Assembly (NCBI RefSeq): GCF_017352135.1
Contig: NZ_CP071454.1
Location: 2,443,001-2,507,000 of the forward strand
DNA from: Rhizobium lentis
Lineage (GTDB): Bacteria; Pseudomonadota; Alphaproteobacteria; Rhizobiales; Rhizobiaceae
DNA: 64,000 bases
Reading direction: 5' to 3'
The position numbers and the translations under genes are program-made. Below the pieces are notes generated by a model, which did no database searches, had not been told where the DNA came from, and saw nothing but the letters and a program-made list of their open reading frames with translations. Below, piece after piece: positions 54,024-63,125 of the stretch (position 1 is its first letter; each line of letters starts with the position of its first letter).

Positions 54024-55064
54024 TCAGGCGGCTGCCGAAGCCTCGCCTTCCTTCTCCTTGAGCTCGATCTGGCCGGAATTGGCCAAGCGAATCGCTTCCT
54101 GCGCCACGGCGCGCCGCGCAATCGCGATCTCGCGCGGATTGACGCCGCCCATGCCGCTCTGCAGATCCGATTCGATCATGCGACGCTGGCGTGGGCTGAT
54201 GGCGGAGAGAACCGATTCGCGGATTTCGGCCGGCGAGCCGCGCAGCGCGACGGTGAGCACGTCGGTCGAAATGTCGTTGAGCAGCAGGACGCGGCTGCGC
54301 TGCGGCATGTACATGAGGTCCTCGAAGAGGAAGATCTTCGGCCGAACCTTGTTGACTGCCTCGCGGCTGATCGATTCGAGCGAGGTGAGCAGCGTGTCGA
54401 CCTGCGGCTTGTCGAGCTCGTTCATGAGATCGGCGACCTTCGTCGAGCCGGCGGCGTTGCGCTCTGCCTCGACCTCGGCCAGCAGCGACATCACCTGGTT
54501 CTCGATGATCTGCGCGGCCTTCGGGCTGACAGCCTTCATGTTGACCGTTCGGTTCATGATGTCGGCGCGGCGGTTGTCGGGAAGCTGCAGCAGTACCTTG
54601 GCGCCGAAGGAGGAGGGCATCATCGAAAGAATATAGGCAACGGTCTGCGGATGTTCGCGCAACAGGAACTGTGCGACGAAAGCCGGCTCGGCCTCGCTGA
54701 GGCGATCCCAGATCGAGGTCTCGTAGGCCTGGAAGGCCGTGCGGCGGCCGAGCAGGCTGTCGACCTCATCGGGGGTCAGGCCTTCTTCCAGAATGGCCTC
54801 GATCGCTTTGGCATTGTCCATCAGTCCGGCGCCCTCGGTGAAGAGATCCTCGAACTCGGAGACGAGCGACAGCAGCTCGTCCGGCGGAATGGCGCGCAGC
54901 GACTGGGCAGACGAGATGATCGTCTGCAGTTCGGCCTGTGTGAAATATTTCAACAGCCGGCCGGCGACGCCCTTTCCCATGGCGAGAAGGACCGCCGCCG
55001 CCTTTTCAGCCTGGGTCAACGGTTTCTCGGCTAGCGCGCCGCCGAAATCGTCAAAGTCCATCAT
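54024..55064 (-). CDS. fliG: Flagellar motor switch protein FliG
   Basis: A 346-residue FliG. It sits on FliF, contacts the stator and sets rotation. The middle domain motif EHPQTVAYILSMMPSSFGAK and the C-terminal torque helix region (ALRGSPAEIRESVLSAISPR) are intact. It is separated from flhB by about 300 bp holding two repeats, so flhB may have its own promoter or rely on read-through. Confidence 0.96.
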   Translation of the reverse strand: MMDFDDFGGALAEKPLTQAEKAAAVLLAMGKGVAGRLLKYFTQAELQTIISSAQSLRAIPPDELLSLVSEFEDLFTEGAGLMDNAKAIEAILEEGLTPDEVDSLLGRRTAFQAYETSIWDRLSEAEPAFVAQFLLREHPQTVAYILSMMPSSFGAKVLLQLPDNRRADIMNRTVNMKAVSPKAAQIIENQVMSLLAEVEAERNAAGSTKVADLMNELDKPQVDTLLTSLESISREAVNKVRPKIFLFEDLMYMPQRSRVLLLNDISTDVLTVALRGSPAEIRESVLSAISPRQRRMIESDLQSGMGGVNPREIAIARRAVAQEAIRLANSGQIELKEKEGEASAAA

Positions 55065-55091
55065 GGTCTAACCTCTCCGTCCCCACAGGGA

Positions 55092-55676
55092 TCAGGCTTT
55101 CTTGGTACTCAAAACTTCTATCAGTTTTACGCCGAACCGGGTGTCGTCGTTATCGAGCACCGTAATCTCGCCGCGTGCGATCCTGCGGCCGTTCACCATG
55201 ATCTCGACCGGTTCGCCGATTTTCTTGTCGAGGGCGATCGTCGCGCCTTCATTGAGATTCATCAGGCCGGAGACCTGCATCCGGCTGGTGCCGAGCATGA
55301 TCTGGACATCGATCGGAATGTCCATGATCAGTTCGAAGTTCGAGGTCAGCGCGCTGCCGAGCGGTGCCGGTGACGCCTCGAACGACGAGCTGCCGCCGAA
55401 ATCCATGCCTGCAGCCGGGCTGGCGCCGGTGCCGAAATCGCCGCCGAAATCGTCGCCGCCGAAGGGGGAGTCCGAAACCTCGCCGCCAAAGGCGGCCAGA
55501 TCCGTTCCTGCTGCGAAGTCATCATTCTCCAGCTCGCCGCCAAACTGCGACAGGTCGCTGTCGGCATCCTTTTTCAGCACGCCGCGCAGATCGTCGATCG
55601 CCTGGTCGAGATCGGCTTCGCTGCCCGGCATATCCAGGGAGAGGTCACTGTTCTGCGGTGTTTTCTTCGTAGCCAT
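55092..55676 (-). CDS. fliN: Flagellar motor switch protein FliN
   Basis: A 194-residue FliN. The C-terminal 80 residues are the SpoA/C-ring domain ([40 protein letters not shown]). The N-terminal 110 residues are a long acidic Gly/Phe/Asp-rich linker ([15 protein letters not shown]), longer than in enteric FliN. ATG 55676 chosen; a TTG at 55745 overlaps the fliM stop and would add 23 residues with no ribosome-binding site. Confidence 0.93.
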   Translation of the reverse strand: MATKKTPQNSDLSLDMPGSEADLDQAIDDLRGVLKKDADSDLSQFGGELENDDFAAGTDLAAFGGEVSDSPFGGDDFGGDFGTGASPAAGMDFGGSSSFEASPAPLGSALTSNFELIMDIPIDVQIMLGTSRMQVSGLMNLNEGATIALDKKIGEPVEIMVNGRRIARGEITVLDNDDTRFGVKLIEVLSTKKA

Positions 55677-55741
55677 GAAATCACTATTCCAGTTGAAACT
55701 TGCCTCAAACTGCCTTTGCAGCCCAAAGGCCAGAGAACCGA

Positions 55742-56692
55742 TCAATTCATCAAATGACGGATGAGTTCGTCATCCGAGTTCATCGTATCCTTCACTCGGA
55801 CCATGTAGTTTTCGCCCGAACGCCCGAACTCGCATACATATAATTCCTTGCTGTTGGCGCTGACCTCGACGCGTACGTCGCCGCTGTCGCGGAAGGGGAT
55901 GACGTCGCCGACCATCAGCTTCGATATCGTGCGCAGCGTCAGGTCCTGCAGCCGGATCCTGGCCTCGAGCGTGACGTGCGAGCGGCGGACCTGGTCGCCG
56001 AGCTGTTCCGTCCATTCCGGCGAGGTGCTGCCGGCCTGGCGCTTCGGCTTCGGCGGCGTCACCTTGGTCTTGAGCAGCGCCGTCTGCGGAACGATCAGTG
56101 AGAATTCCGAAACGATGCCGGCAAGCGTGATCGACATGTTGATGGCCGCGGCAAATTCGTCCGGGCGGTCGTCCGCCGGCCGGGGGCGCGTGTCATGGGC
56201 GTGCGGGGCCGAAAGGCTTGGCTCGAAACCGCCCGGTGCGTTGACCGCCGAGCGCAGCACCTTGGCGATCTTGTCGAAGATCATGACTGCCAGATCGAGT
56301 TCGATGATCGACAGCAGCCGCTCAGCCGGCTCCTCGATCGTATCGGCGGTGGCGCCGAGCAGGTGTTCCATCAGCGTGATGACGAAACCGTTGCCGCAGG
56401 CAAGCGTGATGTTCTGCGACCAGTTGCGCAGCGTCGCGTCGACGAGCGTGACGTTGTGGCTGAGGTCGTCGATCAGGTGGTTCTTGTAACCGATCTCGCA
56501 GCCGAGATAGCCGACCGTTACGTCGAGCCCGGTCTCGCTTTTGATGACATCGGGAAAGAACTCGCTGTAGACCTCCCCGAAAGAGCTGCAGATCTTGGAG
56601 ACCCGGCCTCTGTCGCCAAGCCCGCCAGTCAATTTGGCGAGAAGGGCAGGATCCATTGCCGGTTTGTCACGCGAAGCATCGCCCATGGTCAT
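55742..56692 (-). CDS. fliM: Flagellar motor switch protein FliM
   Basis: A 316-residue FliM, the C-ring subunit that binds CheY-P. Middle-domain features are [20 protein letters not shown] and [20 protein letters not shown]; the C-terminal SpoA domain ends [20 protein letters not shown]. It is more diverged from enteric FliM than usual, as in other rhizobia. It follows motA directly. Confidence 0.93.
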   Translation of the reverse strand: MTMGDASRDKPAMDPALLAKLTGGLGDRGRVSKICSSFGEVYSEFFPDVIKSETGLDVTVGYLGCEIGYKNHLIDDLSHNVTLVDATLRNWSQNITLACGNGFVITLMEHLLGATADTIEEPAERLLSIIELDLAVMIFDKIAKVLRSAVNAPGGFEPSLSAPHAHDTRPRPADDRPDEFAAAINMSITLAGIVSEFSLIVPQTALLKTKVTPPKPKRQAGSTSPEWTEQLGDQVRRSHVTLEARIRLQDLTLRTISKLMVGDVIPFRDSGDVRVEVSANSKELYVCEFGRSGENYMVRVKDTMNSDDELIRHLMN

Positions 56693-57565
56693 TTAAGCCG
56701 CCTTGTTTTCGCCACCGGGGTTCATCATTTCCTGCTCGACCGCATCGATGGAGGGACGTTCATAGGCCGAAATCGTCTTGCGGCCGTATTCGAGAGCGAC
56801 CTGCGGTACCGAGCCGTTCATATAGGCAAGCAGCGTCTGCTTGACGATCACGTAGAGGCGGTGCTGCTTGCTGCGTACGATCTTGATCTGGGAGACCAGC
56901 GGTGAGCAAAGGCAGTAGGACAAGAGGATGCCGAGGAAGGTGCCGACGAGCGCCGAGCCGATCAGGTGACCGAGCACCTCAGGCGATTCATTGATCGCAG
57001 CCATTGCCTTGATGACGCCGAGAACCGCCGCGACGATACCGATCGCCGGGAAGGAATCGCCCATGATCTGGATCGCGTGATAGGGCTTCATCTTGTCGTG
57101 CATGATGGTGTTGAGCTCTTCGTCCATCAGCGCCTCGATTTCGTGGCTGCGGGCGTTGCCGATGATGATCAGGCGCACGTAGTCACAGATGAACGCCGTC
57201 AGTTCCTTGTTTTTCAGAACGGTCGGAGCCTGCTGGAAGATCGTCGATTCGGCCGGATTATCGATGTGGGCTTCGATTTCGTTTCGTGACTTGGTGCGCA
57301 GGTCGCGCATCAGCGAATAGAGCACGCCGAGCGTGTCGAGATAATTGCGTTCCTTGGGCACGGCATGCTTGAAGGCTTCCCCGAGCGCCTTGCCGGAGTC
57401 CTTCACCACCTTCATCGGGTTCGCCATGATGAAGCTGCCGAGACCGGCGCCGCCGATGATGACGAACTCGAAGGGCTGAAATAGAGCGTCCACATGACCG
57501 CCCATCGCCATGAAGCCACCGATGACGCAGCCGCAAGTCACTATAAATCCGATAATGATGTTCAT
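56693..57565 (-). CDS. motA: Flagellar stator protein MotA
   Basis: A 290-residue MotA with four membrane helices. The first helix is [20 protein letters not shown]. The cytoplasmic loop contains [20 protein letters not shown], with residues that touch FliG. The last two helices contain [17 protein letters not shown] and [23 protein letters not shown] 57565 is the start; the upstream in-frame extension is not MotA-like. Its partner motB is not in the window; in rhizobia it lies farther away. Confidence 0.95.
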   Translation of the reverse strand: MNIIIGFIVTCGCVIGGFMAMGGHVDALFQPFEFVIIGGAGLGSFIMANPMKVVKDSGKALGEAFKHAVPKERNYLDTLGVLYSLMRDLRTKSRNEIEAHIDNPAESTIFQQAPTVLKNKELTAFICDYVRLIIIGNARSHEIEALMDEELNTIMHDKMKPYHAIQIMGDSFPAIGIVAAVLGVIKAMAAINESPEVLGHLIGSALVGTFLGILLSYCLCSPLVSQIKIVRSKQHRLYVIVKQTLLAYMNGSVPQVALEYGRKTISAYERPSIDAVEQEMMNPGGENKAA

Positions 57566-57818
57566 CGTCAGCCCAATCTGAACGTTGCTTTTCTTTAAGA
57601 CGGATAGGGTTTCTGCCTTGCGTGAGGCTGATGAAAAGGCCGTCTGCGGGCATTTCAGCCTGCCAGCTTCGCGCAAGCATCTGCCGCCAATCTAAAGGGG
57701 ACGAATGGGCGCTCGCGTCCGTTTCTGAGATGCCGCCTCAGCGAAATTCCGGCCGAACCAGATCAGACGACGCCCGGTTTTTCGTTCCGTTCATCGCCAA
57801 TGCTTGGAGCTTACCGAC

Positions 57819-58553
57819 ATGCAATCCGGTCTTTACGTTTCTCTGTCGTCGCAGATGGCGCTCGAAAAGCGCCTGAGCACCATCGCGGACAACATGGCCA
57901 ACGTGAACACCACCGGTTTTCGCGCCACGGAGGTGAAGTTCGACGAGATGGTGGCGGCCACCAAGAACAAACTGAACACCAAGGTCGCCTTCGTTTCCCA
58001 GGGCAACGATTATCTGAATGAGCAGAACGGCGAACTGCAGCACACTGGCAACATGCTCGATTTCGCCGTCAAGGGCGATGCCTGGTTTTCGCTCGACACG
58101 CCGGCCGGCCGCGTCCTGACCAGGGACGGCCGCTTCACGATCAAGGATACCGGCGAGCTCGTCTCGATCAGGGGATATCCGGTTCTCGACGCCGGCGGCG
58201 CGCCGATCCAGCTCGACACGAAGGCCGGCGAGCCGGCGGTCGGCACCGACGGCATCATCTATCAGGCTGGCCGCCAGGTCGGTTCGCTGGGGCTGTTCGA
58301 GGCCGATATCAGCAAGGGTTATCTGCGCTACGAAAACAGCGGCATCATGACCACCGACCAGCCGCGCGCCGTCGTTGACCGCTTCAATGTCGGCGTCGAG
58401 CAGGGATATCTGGAAAATTCCAACGTCAACGCCATGCGCGAGATCACCCAGCTGATCGAGGTCAACCGTGCTTTTGAAAGCATCTCGTCCCTGATGCGCG
58501 ACAGCGAGGATTCCTTCAAGGAAGCCGTTCAGACGCTTGGGGGCAGCCGCTAA
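57819..58553 (+). CDS. flgF: Flagellar basal-body rod protein FlgF
   Basis: A 244-residue rod protein. The N-terminal rod motif is ALEKRLSTIADNMANVNTTG, followed by FRATEVKF. The C-terminus has NSNVNAMREITQLIEVNRAF. GGAG lies nine bases upstream of the ATG. It is divergent from motA; the 250-bp gap must hold both promoters. Confidence 0.95.
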   Translation: MQSGLYVSLSSQMALEKRLSTIADNMANVNTTGFRATEVKFDEMVAATKNKLNTKVAFVSQGNDYLNEQNGELQHTGNMLDFAVKGDAWFSLDTPAGRVLTRDGRFTIKDTGELVSIRGYPVLDAGGAPIQLDTKAGEPAVGTDGIIYQAGRQVGSLGLFEADISKGYLRYENSGIMTTDQPRAVVDRFNVGVEQGYLENSNVNAMREITQLIEVNRAFESISSLMRDSEDSFKEAVQTLGGSR

Positions 58554-58556
58554 GCA

Positions 58557-59954
58557 ATGAGCACCACGTTACTGTCCGAGGACGGTCTTTCCCCGAAGCT
58601 GGCGCATCTGGCGGGTCTTGTCGACCAATATGCATCGCCGGAATTCGCGGTCGCCCACGGCGGTCGCGTGCAGACCATTGCCGCCGGCCACTACACCGTT
58701 CGCGGTCTTTCCCGCCATGTTCGCCTCGGCGAATTCGTGGCTCATAAATCCGCCTCCGGCGTCCATCTCGGCGAGGTCGTTCGTGTCGAGCCGGAGCTGA
58801 TCTACGTCTGCCCGATCGAGCCCGGCGAGCCGATCGGCATCCATGACACCGTCATCCGCAAGGGCGCCTTCCGCATTTCGCCGTCCGACAGCTGGTGCGG
58901 GCGCACCGTCAATTCGCTCTGCGAGCCGATCGACGGGCTGGGTCCGATCGCGGACGGCCTCGATCGTCGCTCGATCTCCAATACGGCGCCCCCGTCGATG
59001 ACCCGCCAGCGGGTCGGGACCGGCTTCAAGACCGGCGTGCGCGCGATCGACATCTTCTCGCCGCTCTGCCTCGGCCAGCGCCTTGGTATCTTCGCCGGCT
59101 CCGGTGTCGGCAAGTCGACGCTTCTGTCCATGCTCGCCCGCGCCGACGCCTTCGACAAGGTGGTGATCGCGCTGGTCGGCGAACGCGGCCGCGAGGTGCG
59201 TGAGTTCATCGAGGATACGCTCGGCAGCAATATGAGAAAGGCGATTGCCGTCGTCGCGACCAGCGATGAAAGCCCGATGCTGCGCAAGATGGCGCCGCTG
59301 ACGGCGGTCACCATCGCCGAGCATTTCCGCGACAAGGGCGAGAACGTTCTCTTCGTCGTCGACAGCGTCACCCGTTTTGCCCATGCGATCCGCGAGGTGG
59401 CGACCGCCTCCGGCGAGCCGCCGATCGCGCGCGGTTATCCGGCGTCCGTCTTCACCGAGCTGCCGCGCCTGCTCGAACGCGCCGGTCCCGGCCCCGAGGG
59501 CGCCGGCACGATTACGGCGATCATCTCTATCCTCGTCGACGGCGACAACCACAACGACCCGATCGCCGATTCGACGCGCGGCATCCTCGACGGCCATATT
59601 GTCTTGCAGCGCAGCCTTGCCGAAGAAGGGCGCTATCCTCCGATCGATCCGCTCGCCTCGATCTCGCGCCTTGCCCGCAAGGCATGGACGCCGGATCAGG
59701 AAAAGCTGGTGTCGCGATTGAAGGTGCTGATCCACCGCTTCGAGGAAACGCGCGACCTGCGGCTGATCGGCGGTTACCGCCAGGGCGCCGATCCCGATCT
59801 CGACATGGCCGTCAAGCAGGTCCCCATCATTTACGACGTCCTGAAACAGTCTCCGGGCGATCGTGACTCGGTCGACGCCTTTGCCGATCTCGCCAGCGCG
59901 CTCAAGGCTGCAGCCGGCATGGGCAATCAGGGCGCCCCCATCCAGAGGAGATAG
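58557..59954 (+). CDS. fliI: Flagellum-specific ATPase FliI
   Basis: A 465-residue F1-beta-like ATPase that energises flagellar type III export. Walker A starts at Gly181 (AGSGVGKSTLLSMLARA), Walker B is VLFVVDSVTRFA, and the conserved EREVREFIED block is present as GERGREVREFIEDT. It starts 3 bp after flgF. Confidence 0.97.
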   Translation: MSTTLLSEDGLSPKLAHLAGLVDQYASPEFAVAHGGRVQTIAAGHYTVRGLSRHVRLGEFVAHKSASGVHLGEVVRVEPELIYVCPIEPGEPIGIHDTVIRKGAFRISPSDSWCGRTVNSLCEPIDGLGPIADGLDRRSISNTAPPSMTRQRVGTGFKTGVRAIDIFSPLCLGQRLGIFAGSGVGKSTLLSMLARADAFDKVVIALVGERGREVREFIEDTLGSNMRKAIAVVATSDESPMLRKMAPLTAVTIAEHFRDKGENVLFVVDSVTRFAHAIREVATASGEPPIARGYPASVFTELPRLLERAGPGPEGAGTITAIISILVDGDNHNDPIADSTRGILDGHIVLQRSLAEEGRYPPIDPLASISRLARKAWTPDQEKLVSRLKVLIHRFEETRDLRLIGGYRQGADPDLDMAVKQVPIIYDVLKQSPGDRDSVDAFADLASALKAAAGMGNQGAPIQRR

Positions 59955-59956
59955 AC

Positions 59957-60499
59957 GTGGCTGAATTCGACGACGAACGCATCGCTTCCCTGAAGCCGCG
60001 CGGGAAGACCGCCACCCAGGACCGGTTTCTGACCTTCGCCGGCCTGGCGCTTGCCGGCGCCTCCGCCTTTTTCCCCTGGTACGTGTTCTTCAATGCCGAC
60101 AAGTTTGGCATCAATGTCGCCACCAGCAGCAATTCGCGCGAACTGCCGGATTGGCCGGCCCGTAACGTCTTCAGCGTCTCACCGCTTGCCATGGTCAACA
60201 AGAACGAGGCGGCCAAGAAGGTTCCGCCGGTCGATGCGCTGACGACGGCGACGGTCTCCAATCTCGGCAGGGAGCGTGATGGTGCCGCCATGCTGGAAGA
60301 CCAGCCGTTCCCGGGCAAGTCTGCCTTCCGTCTGCTGCATGTGTCCAACGGCCGGGCGCTGATCGAGGATCCCTCGGGCATGTATGTGGTGCGCATCGGC
60401 TCGGTGCTGCCTGACGAAAGCCGCCTCGCAACGCTCGAGCAGCGCGACGGCAAGTGGGTGATCATCACCTCCAAGGGCGAGATTTACAAGAACGATTGA
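59957..60499 (+). CDS. Conserved membrane-anchored flagellar-operon protein
   Basis: A 180-residue protein with one membrane helix near the N-terminus (about residues 25-45, FLTFAGLALAGASAFFPWYV). It has a periplasmic part that contains LIEDPSGMYVVRIGSVLPDE and DGKWVIITSKGEIYKND, a beta-rich segment. No known family. The GTG start follows GAGGAGATAGAC. It lies between fliI and flgB in a polycistronic unit and ends before a terminator, so a flagellar role is likely by context. Confidence 0.8.
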   Translation: MAEFDDERIASLKPRGKTATQDRFLTFAGLALAGASAFFPWYVFFNADKFGINVATSSNSRELPDWPARNVFSVSPLAMVNKNEAAKKVPPVDALTTATVSNLGRERDGAAMLEDQPFPGKSAFRLLHVSNGRALIEDPSGMYVVRIGSVLPDESRLATLEQRDGKWVIITSKGEIYKND

Positions 60500-60524
60500 A
60501 CCTCTTCGTAGAGTCGAAGACAAA

Positions 60525-60556
60525 GGGCTCCGCCGCGAACCGGCCGGAGCCCTTTT
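60525..60556 (+). terminator. Rho-independent terminator before flgB
   Basis: Stem GGGCTCCG (60525-60532) with CGGAGCCC (60545-60552), loop of 12 nt with further GC pairing, then TTTT. It separates the flgF-fliI unit from the flgB unit, so flgB should have its own promoter in 60557-60650. Confidence 0.85.
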
Positions 60557-60658
60557 ATTGTGGCGGCCTTCGCCGAAAGCACGTCGGAGGCCGAATTCCC
60601 GTAAGTCCCACGCAAGATTACCGCACTAGCTTCGGGGTAGTAAAAACGGAGAGTTCTC

Positions 60659-61051
60659 ATGCAACCGATCCAACTTTTCGACTTGGCTTCGCGACAGGCG
60701 GAATGGCTGACGATCCGTCAGCAGGTTGTTGCCGGCAACATCGCGAATGCCAATACCCCGAAGTTCCGCGCCAAGGACGTGACACCCTTCGATGCCGTGC
60801 TGGACAGGTCCGACATTACCATGACGCGCACCAATCCGGCGCATCTGAGCGGTAACGATTTCAGCGAGACCGGCGATATCGACGTCAAGGACGCTGCACT
60901 CGACCAGGAGATCGGCATCCAGGAATCCGGCAACACCGTCGGGCTGGCCGAGGAGCTTTCCAAGTCGGGTGACATCAAGCGCCAGTACGATCTGAACACC
61001 TCGCTGGTCAGCTCCTTCAACCGAATGATGTTGATGACCGTCAGGAAATAA
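60659..61051 (+). CDS. flgB: Flagellar rod protein FlgB
   Basis: A 130-residue proximal-rod protein. The rod motif is [20 protein letters not shown]; the C-terminal helix is [13 protein letters not shown]. First gene after the terminator; GGAGAG precedes the ATG. Confidence 0.95.
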   Translation: MQPIQLFDLASRQAEWLTIRQQVVAGNIANANTPKFRAKDVTPFDAVLDRSDITMTRTNPAHLSGNDFSETGDIDVKDAALDQEIGIQESGNTVGLAEELSKSGDIKRQYDLNTSLVSSFNRMMLMTVRK

Positions 61052-61056
61052 TCGCC

Positions 61057-61473
61057 ATGGATCCGCTCTCCGCAGCTATGAAAATTGCCGGTTCGGGGCT
61101 CGAGGCGCAATCGACGCGCCTGCGCATCGTCTCGGAAAACATCGCCAATGCCCGCTCGACCGGCGACACGCCCGGTGCGGACCCCTATCGCCGCAAGACG
61201 ATCACCTTCGGCCAGCAGATGGACCGCACGAGCGGCGTCGAGACCGTCAACGTCAAGAAGGTCGGCGTCGATGAAGGCGATTTCAGCACCGAATTCGACC
61301 CCAGCAATCCCGCGGCGGACGCCAAGGGCGTCGTCAAATTGCCGAACGTCAACATCCTGGTCGAGATGGCCGACATGCGTGAAGCCAATCGTTCCTATGA
61401 CGCCAACCTGCAGACCATCAAGCAGACCCGCGACCTCATCTCGTCCACGATCGATCTTCTGAAGAGCCAATAA
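61057..61473 (+). CDS. flgC: Flagellar rod protein FlgC
   Basis: A 138-residue rod protein. N-terminal [21 protein letters not shown]-terminal [20 protein letters not shown]. Starts 5 bp after flgB. Confidence 0.95.
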   Translation: MDPLSAAMKIAGSGLEAQSTRLRIVSENIANARSTGDTPGADPYRRKTITFGQQMDRTSGVETVNVKKVGVDEGDFSTEFDPSNPAADAKGVVKLPNVNILVEMADMREANRSYDANLQTIKQTRDLISSTIDLLKSQ

Positions 61474-61476
61474 TCC

Positions 61477-61818
61477 ATGATCAGCAGCGTCCAGAATGTC
61501 AGCAACCTTTCGATGACCCGCGCGCTCGGCGCCGTCGAAACCGAAAATTCCGCCTCGTCCGCCGCAACGACCATGCCGGGCACCGCCGGTTCGGCGGGCG
61601 GCCTGACTTTCGCCTCGGTCATGGGCAGCATGGCGACCGACGCGGTCAACAGCCTGAAAGGCGCCGAAAGCATGTCTTTCGCCGGCATCAAGGGCACGGC
61701 GACGACCCGTGAAGTCGTCGATTCCATGCTCCAGGCCGAGCAGACGCTGCAGACCGCGATTGCCATCCGCGACAAGGTCGTCTCGGCCTTTCTCGAAGTC
61801 ACCAAGATGCAGATGTAA
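61477..61818 (+). CDS. fliE: Flagellar hook-basal body protein FliE
   Basis: A 113-residue FliE, the adaptor between the MS ring and rod. The C-terminal helix is typical: DSMLQAEQTLQTAIAIRDKV then VSAFLEVTKMQM. Starts 3 bp after flgC. Confidence 0.93.
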   Translation: MISSVQNVSNLSMTRALGAVETENSASSAATTMPGTAGSAGGLTFASVMGSMATDAVNSLKGAESMSFAGIKGTATTREVVDSMLQAEQTLQTAIAIRDKVVSAFLEVTKMQM

Positions 61819-61837
61819 CTGATTTGAGGACGAACAC

Positions 61838-62626
61838 ATGAGAGCGCTCGCCATTGCAGCAACGGGCATGGATGCCCAGCAGACCAACCTCGAAGTCATC
61901 GCCAACAACATCGCGAACATCAACACGACGGGCTTCAAGCGCGCCCGCGCCGAGTTCACCGATCTTCTTTATCAGACCGAACGGGCCAAGGGTGTCGCCA
62001 ACCGCGCCAACCAGGCCGTCGTTCCGGAAGGCGCCAATATCGGCCTCGGCGTCCAGACCTCGGCGGTCCGCAACCTGCATCTCCAGGGCGAACTCACCCA
62101 GACCGGCAACGACCTCGACATCGCGCTAATCGGCAAGGGCTTCTTCCAGATCCAGTCGACCGACGGTACGACGCTCTATACCCGCGCCGGCGCCTTCAAC
62201 AAGAACGACCAGGGCCAGCTCGTCACCATCGACGGTTATGAGGTTCTCCCCGGCATCACCATCCCGCAGGGTTCGACCGAACTGACGATCAGCCGCTCCG
62301 GTGAGGTTTCGGTCAAGCTGCCGGGGTCGACTGATGTGACCGTGCTCGGCCAGTTGACCCTTGCCGATTTCGTCAACGAGGCGGGCCTCCAGCCCATCGG
62401 CGACAACCTCTTCCAGGAAACCCCGGCCTCGGGTGACGCCGTCATCGGCAATCCCGACGAGGAAGGTTTCGGCTACATGAAGCAGGGTTATCTGGAATCC
62501 TCGAACGTCGACCCGGTGAAGGAAATCACCGAGCTGATATCGGCCCAGCGCGCTTACGAAATGAATTCCAAGGTGATCACCACCGCTGATGAAATGGCCT
62601 CCATCGTCAGCAAGAACCTGAAGTAA
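61838..62626 (+). CDS. flgG: Flagellar distal rod protein FlgG
   Basis: A 262-residue distal-rod protein. N-terminal [20 protein letters not shown], the hypervariable middle, and C-terminal [20 protein letters not shown]. Length and motifs are standard. Follows fliE by 19 bp. Confidence 0.97.
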   Translation: MRALAIAATGMDAQQTNLEVIANNIANINTTGFKRARAEFTDLLYQTERAKGVANRANQAVVPEGANIGLGVQTSAVRNLHLQGELTQTGNDLDIALIGKGFFQIQSTDGTTLYTRAGAFNKNDQGQLVTIDGYEVLPGITIPQGSTELTISRSGEVSVKLPGSTDVTVLGQLTLADFVNEAGLQPIGDNLFQETPASGDAVIGNPDEEGFGYMKQGYLESSNVDPVKEITELISAQRAYEMNSKVITTADEMASIVSKNLK

Positions 62627-62642
62627 AGGGAAGGGCCGAAAC

Positions 62643-63125
62643 ATGATGTTTTGCCGGGCGAGACATATCTCGGGATGGATGGCGGCAGCCATGATCGCAG
62701 TCGCGGGCATCGTCGTGCCCGCGGGCGCCGACGCCGGCATGGGTTATGCCGTCGTCCCGACCACGATCATCTACCCCGGCGACACATTGTCGGGCAGCCA
62801 GCTTCAGGAGGTTGAGGTCACCAATCCCAACCTCGCCGGAGATTACGCCAAATCGATTTCGCAGGTCGAAGGTCTGGTTTCCAAACGCACGCTGCTGCCG
62901 GGCCGCACAATCTCGGTTTCAGCCCTGCGCGAGCCCTATACCGTGACGCGCGGCTCGTCGATCCGCCTGGTCTTCACGCTCGGCGCGATGACGATCTCAG
63001 CCGCCGGCACGCCGCTCGAAGACGGCGCGACGGGGCAGATGATCCGCGCGCGCAATATGGATTCCGGTGTCATCGTCAGCGGTACCGTGCTCGCCGACGG
63101 CACGATCCATGTGAGGGCGAAATGA
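62643..63125 (+). CDS. flgA: P-ring assembly chaperone FlgA
   Basis: A 160-residue periplasmic chaperone for P-ring assembly. Signal peptide of about 31 residues ends GADAG. The SAF-domain core includes YAVVPTTIIYPGDTLSGSQL and SKRTLLPGRTISVSALREPY. Overlaps flgI by 4 bp. Confidence 0.94.
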   Translation: MMFCRARHISGWMAAAMIAVAGIVVPAGADAGMGYAVVPTTIIYPGDTLSGSQLQEVEVTNPNLAGDYAKSISQVEGLVSKRTLLPGRTISVSALREPYTVTRGSSIRLVFTLGAMTISAAGTPLEDGATGQMIRARNMDSGVIVSGTVLADGTIHVRAK

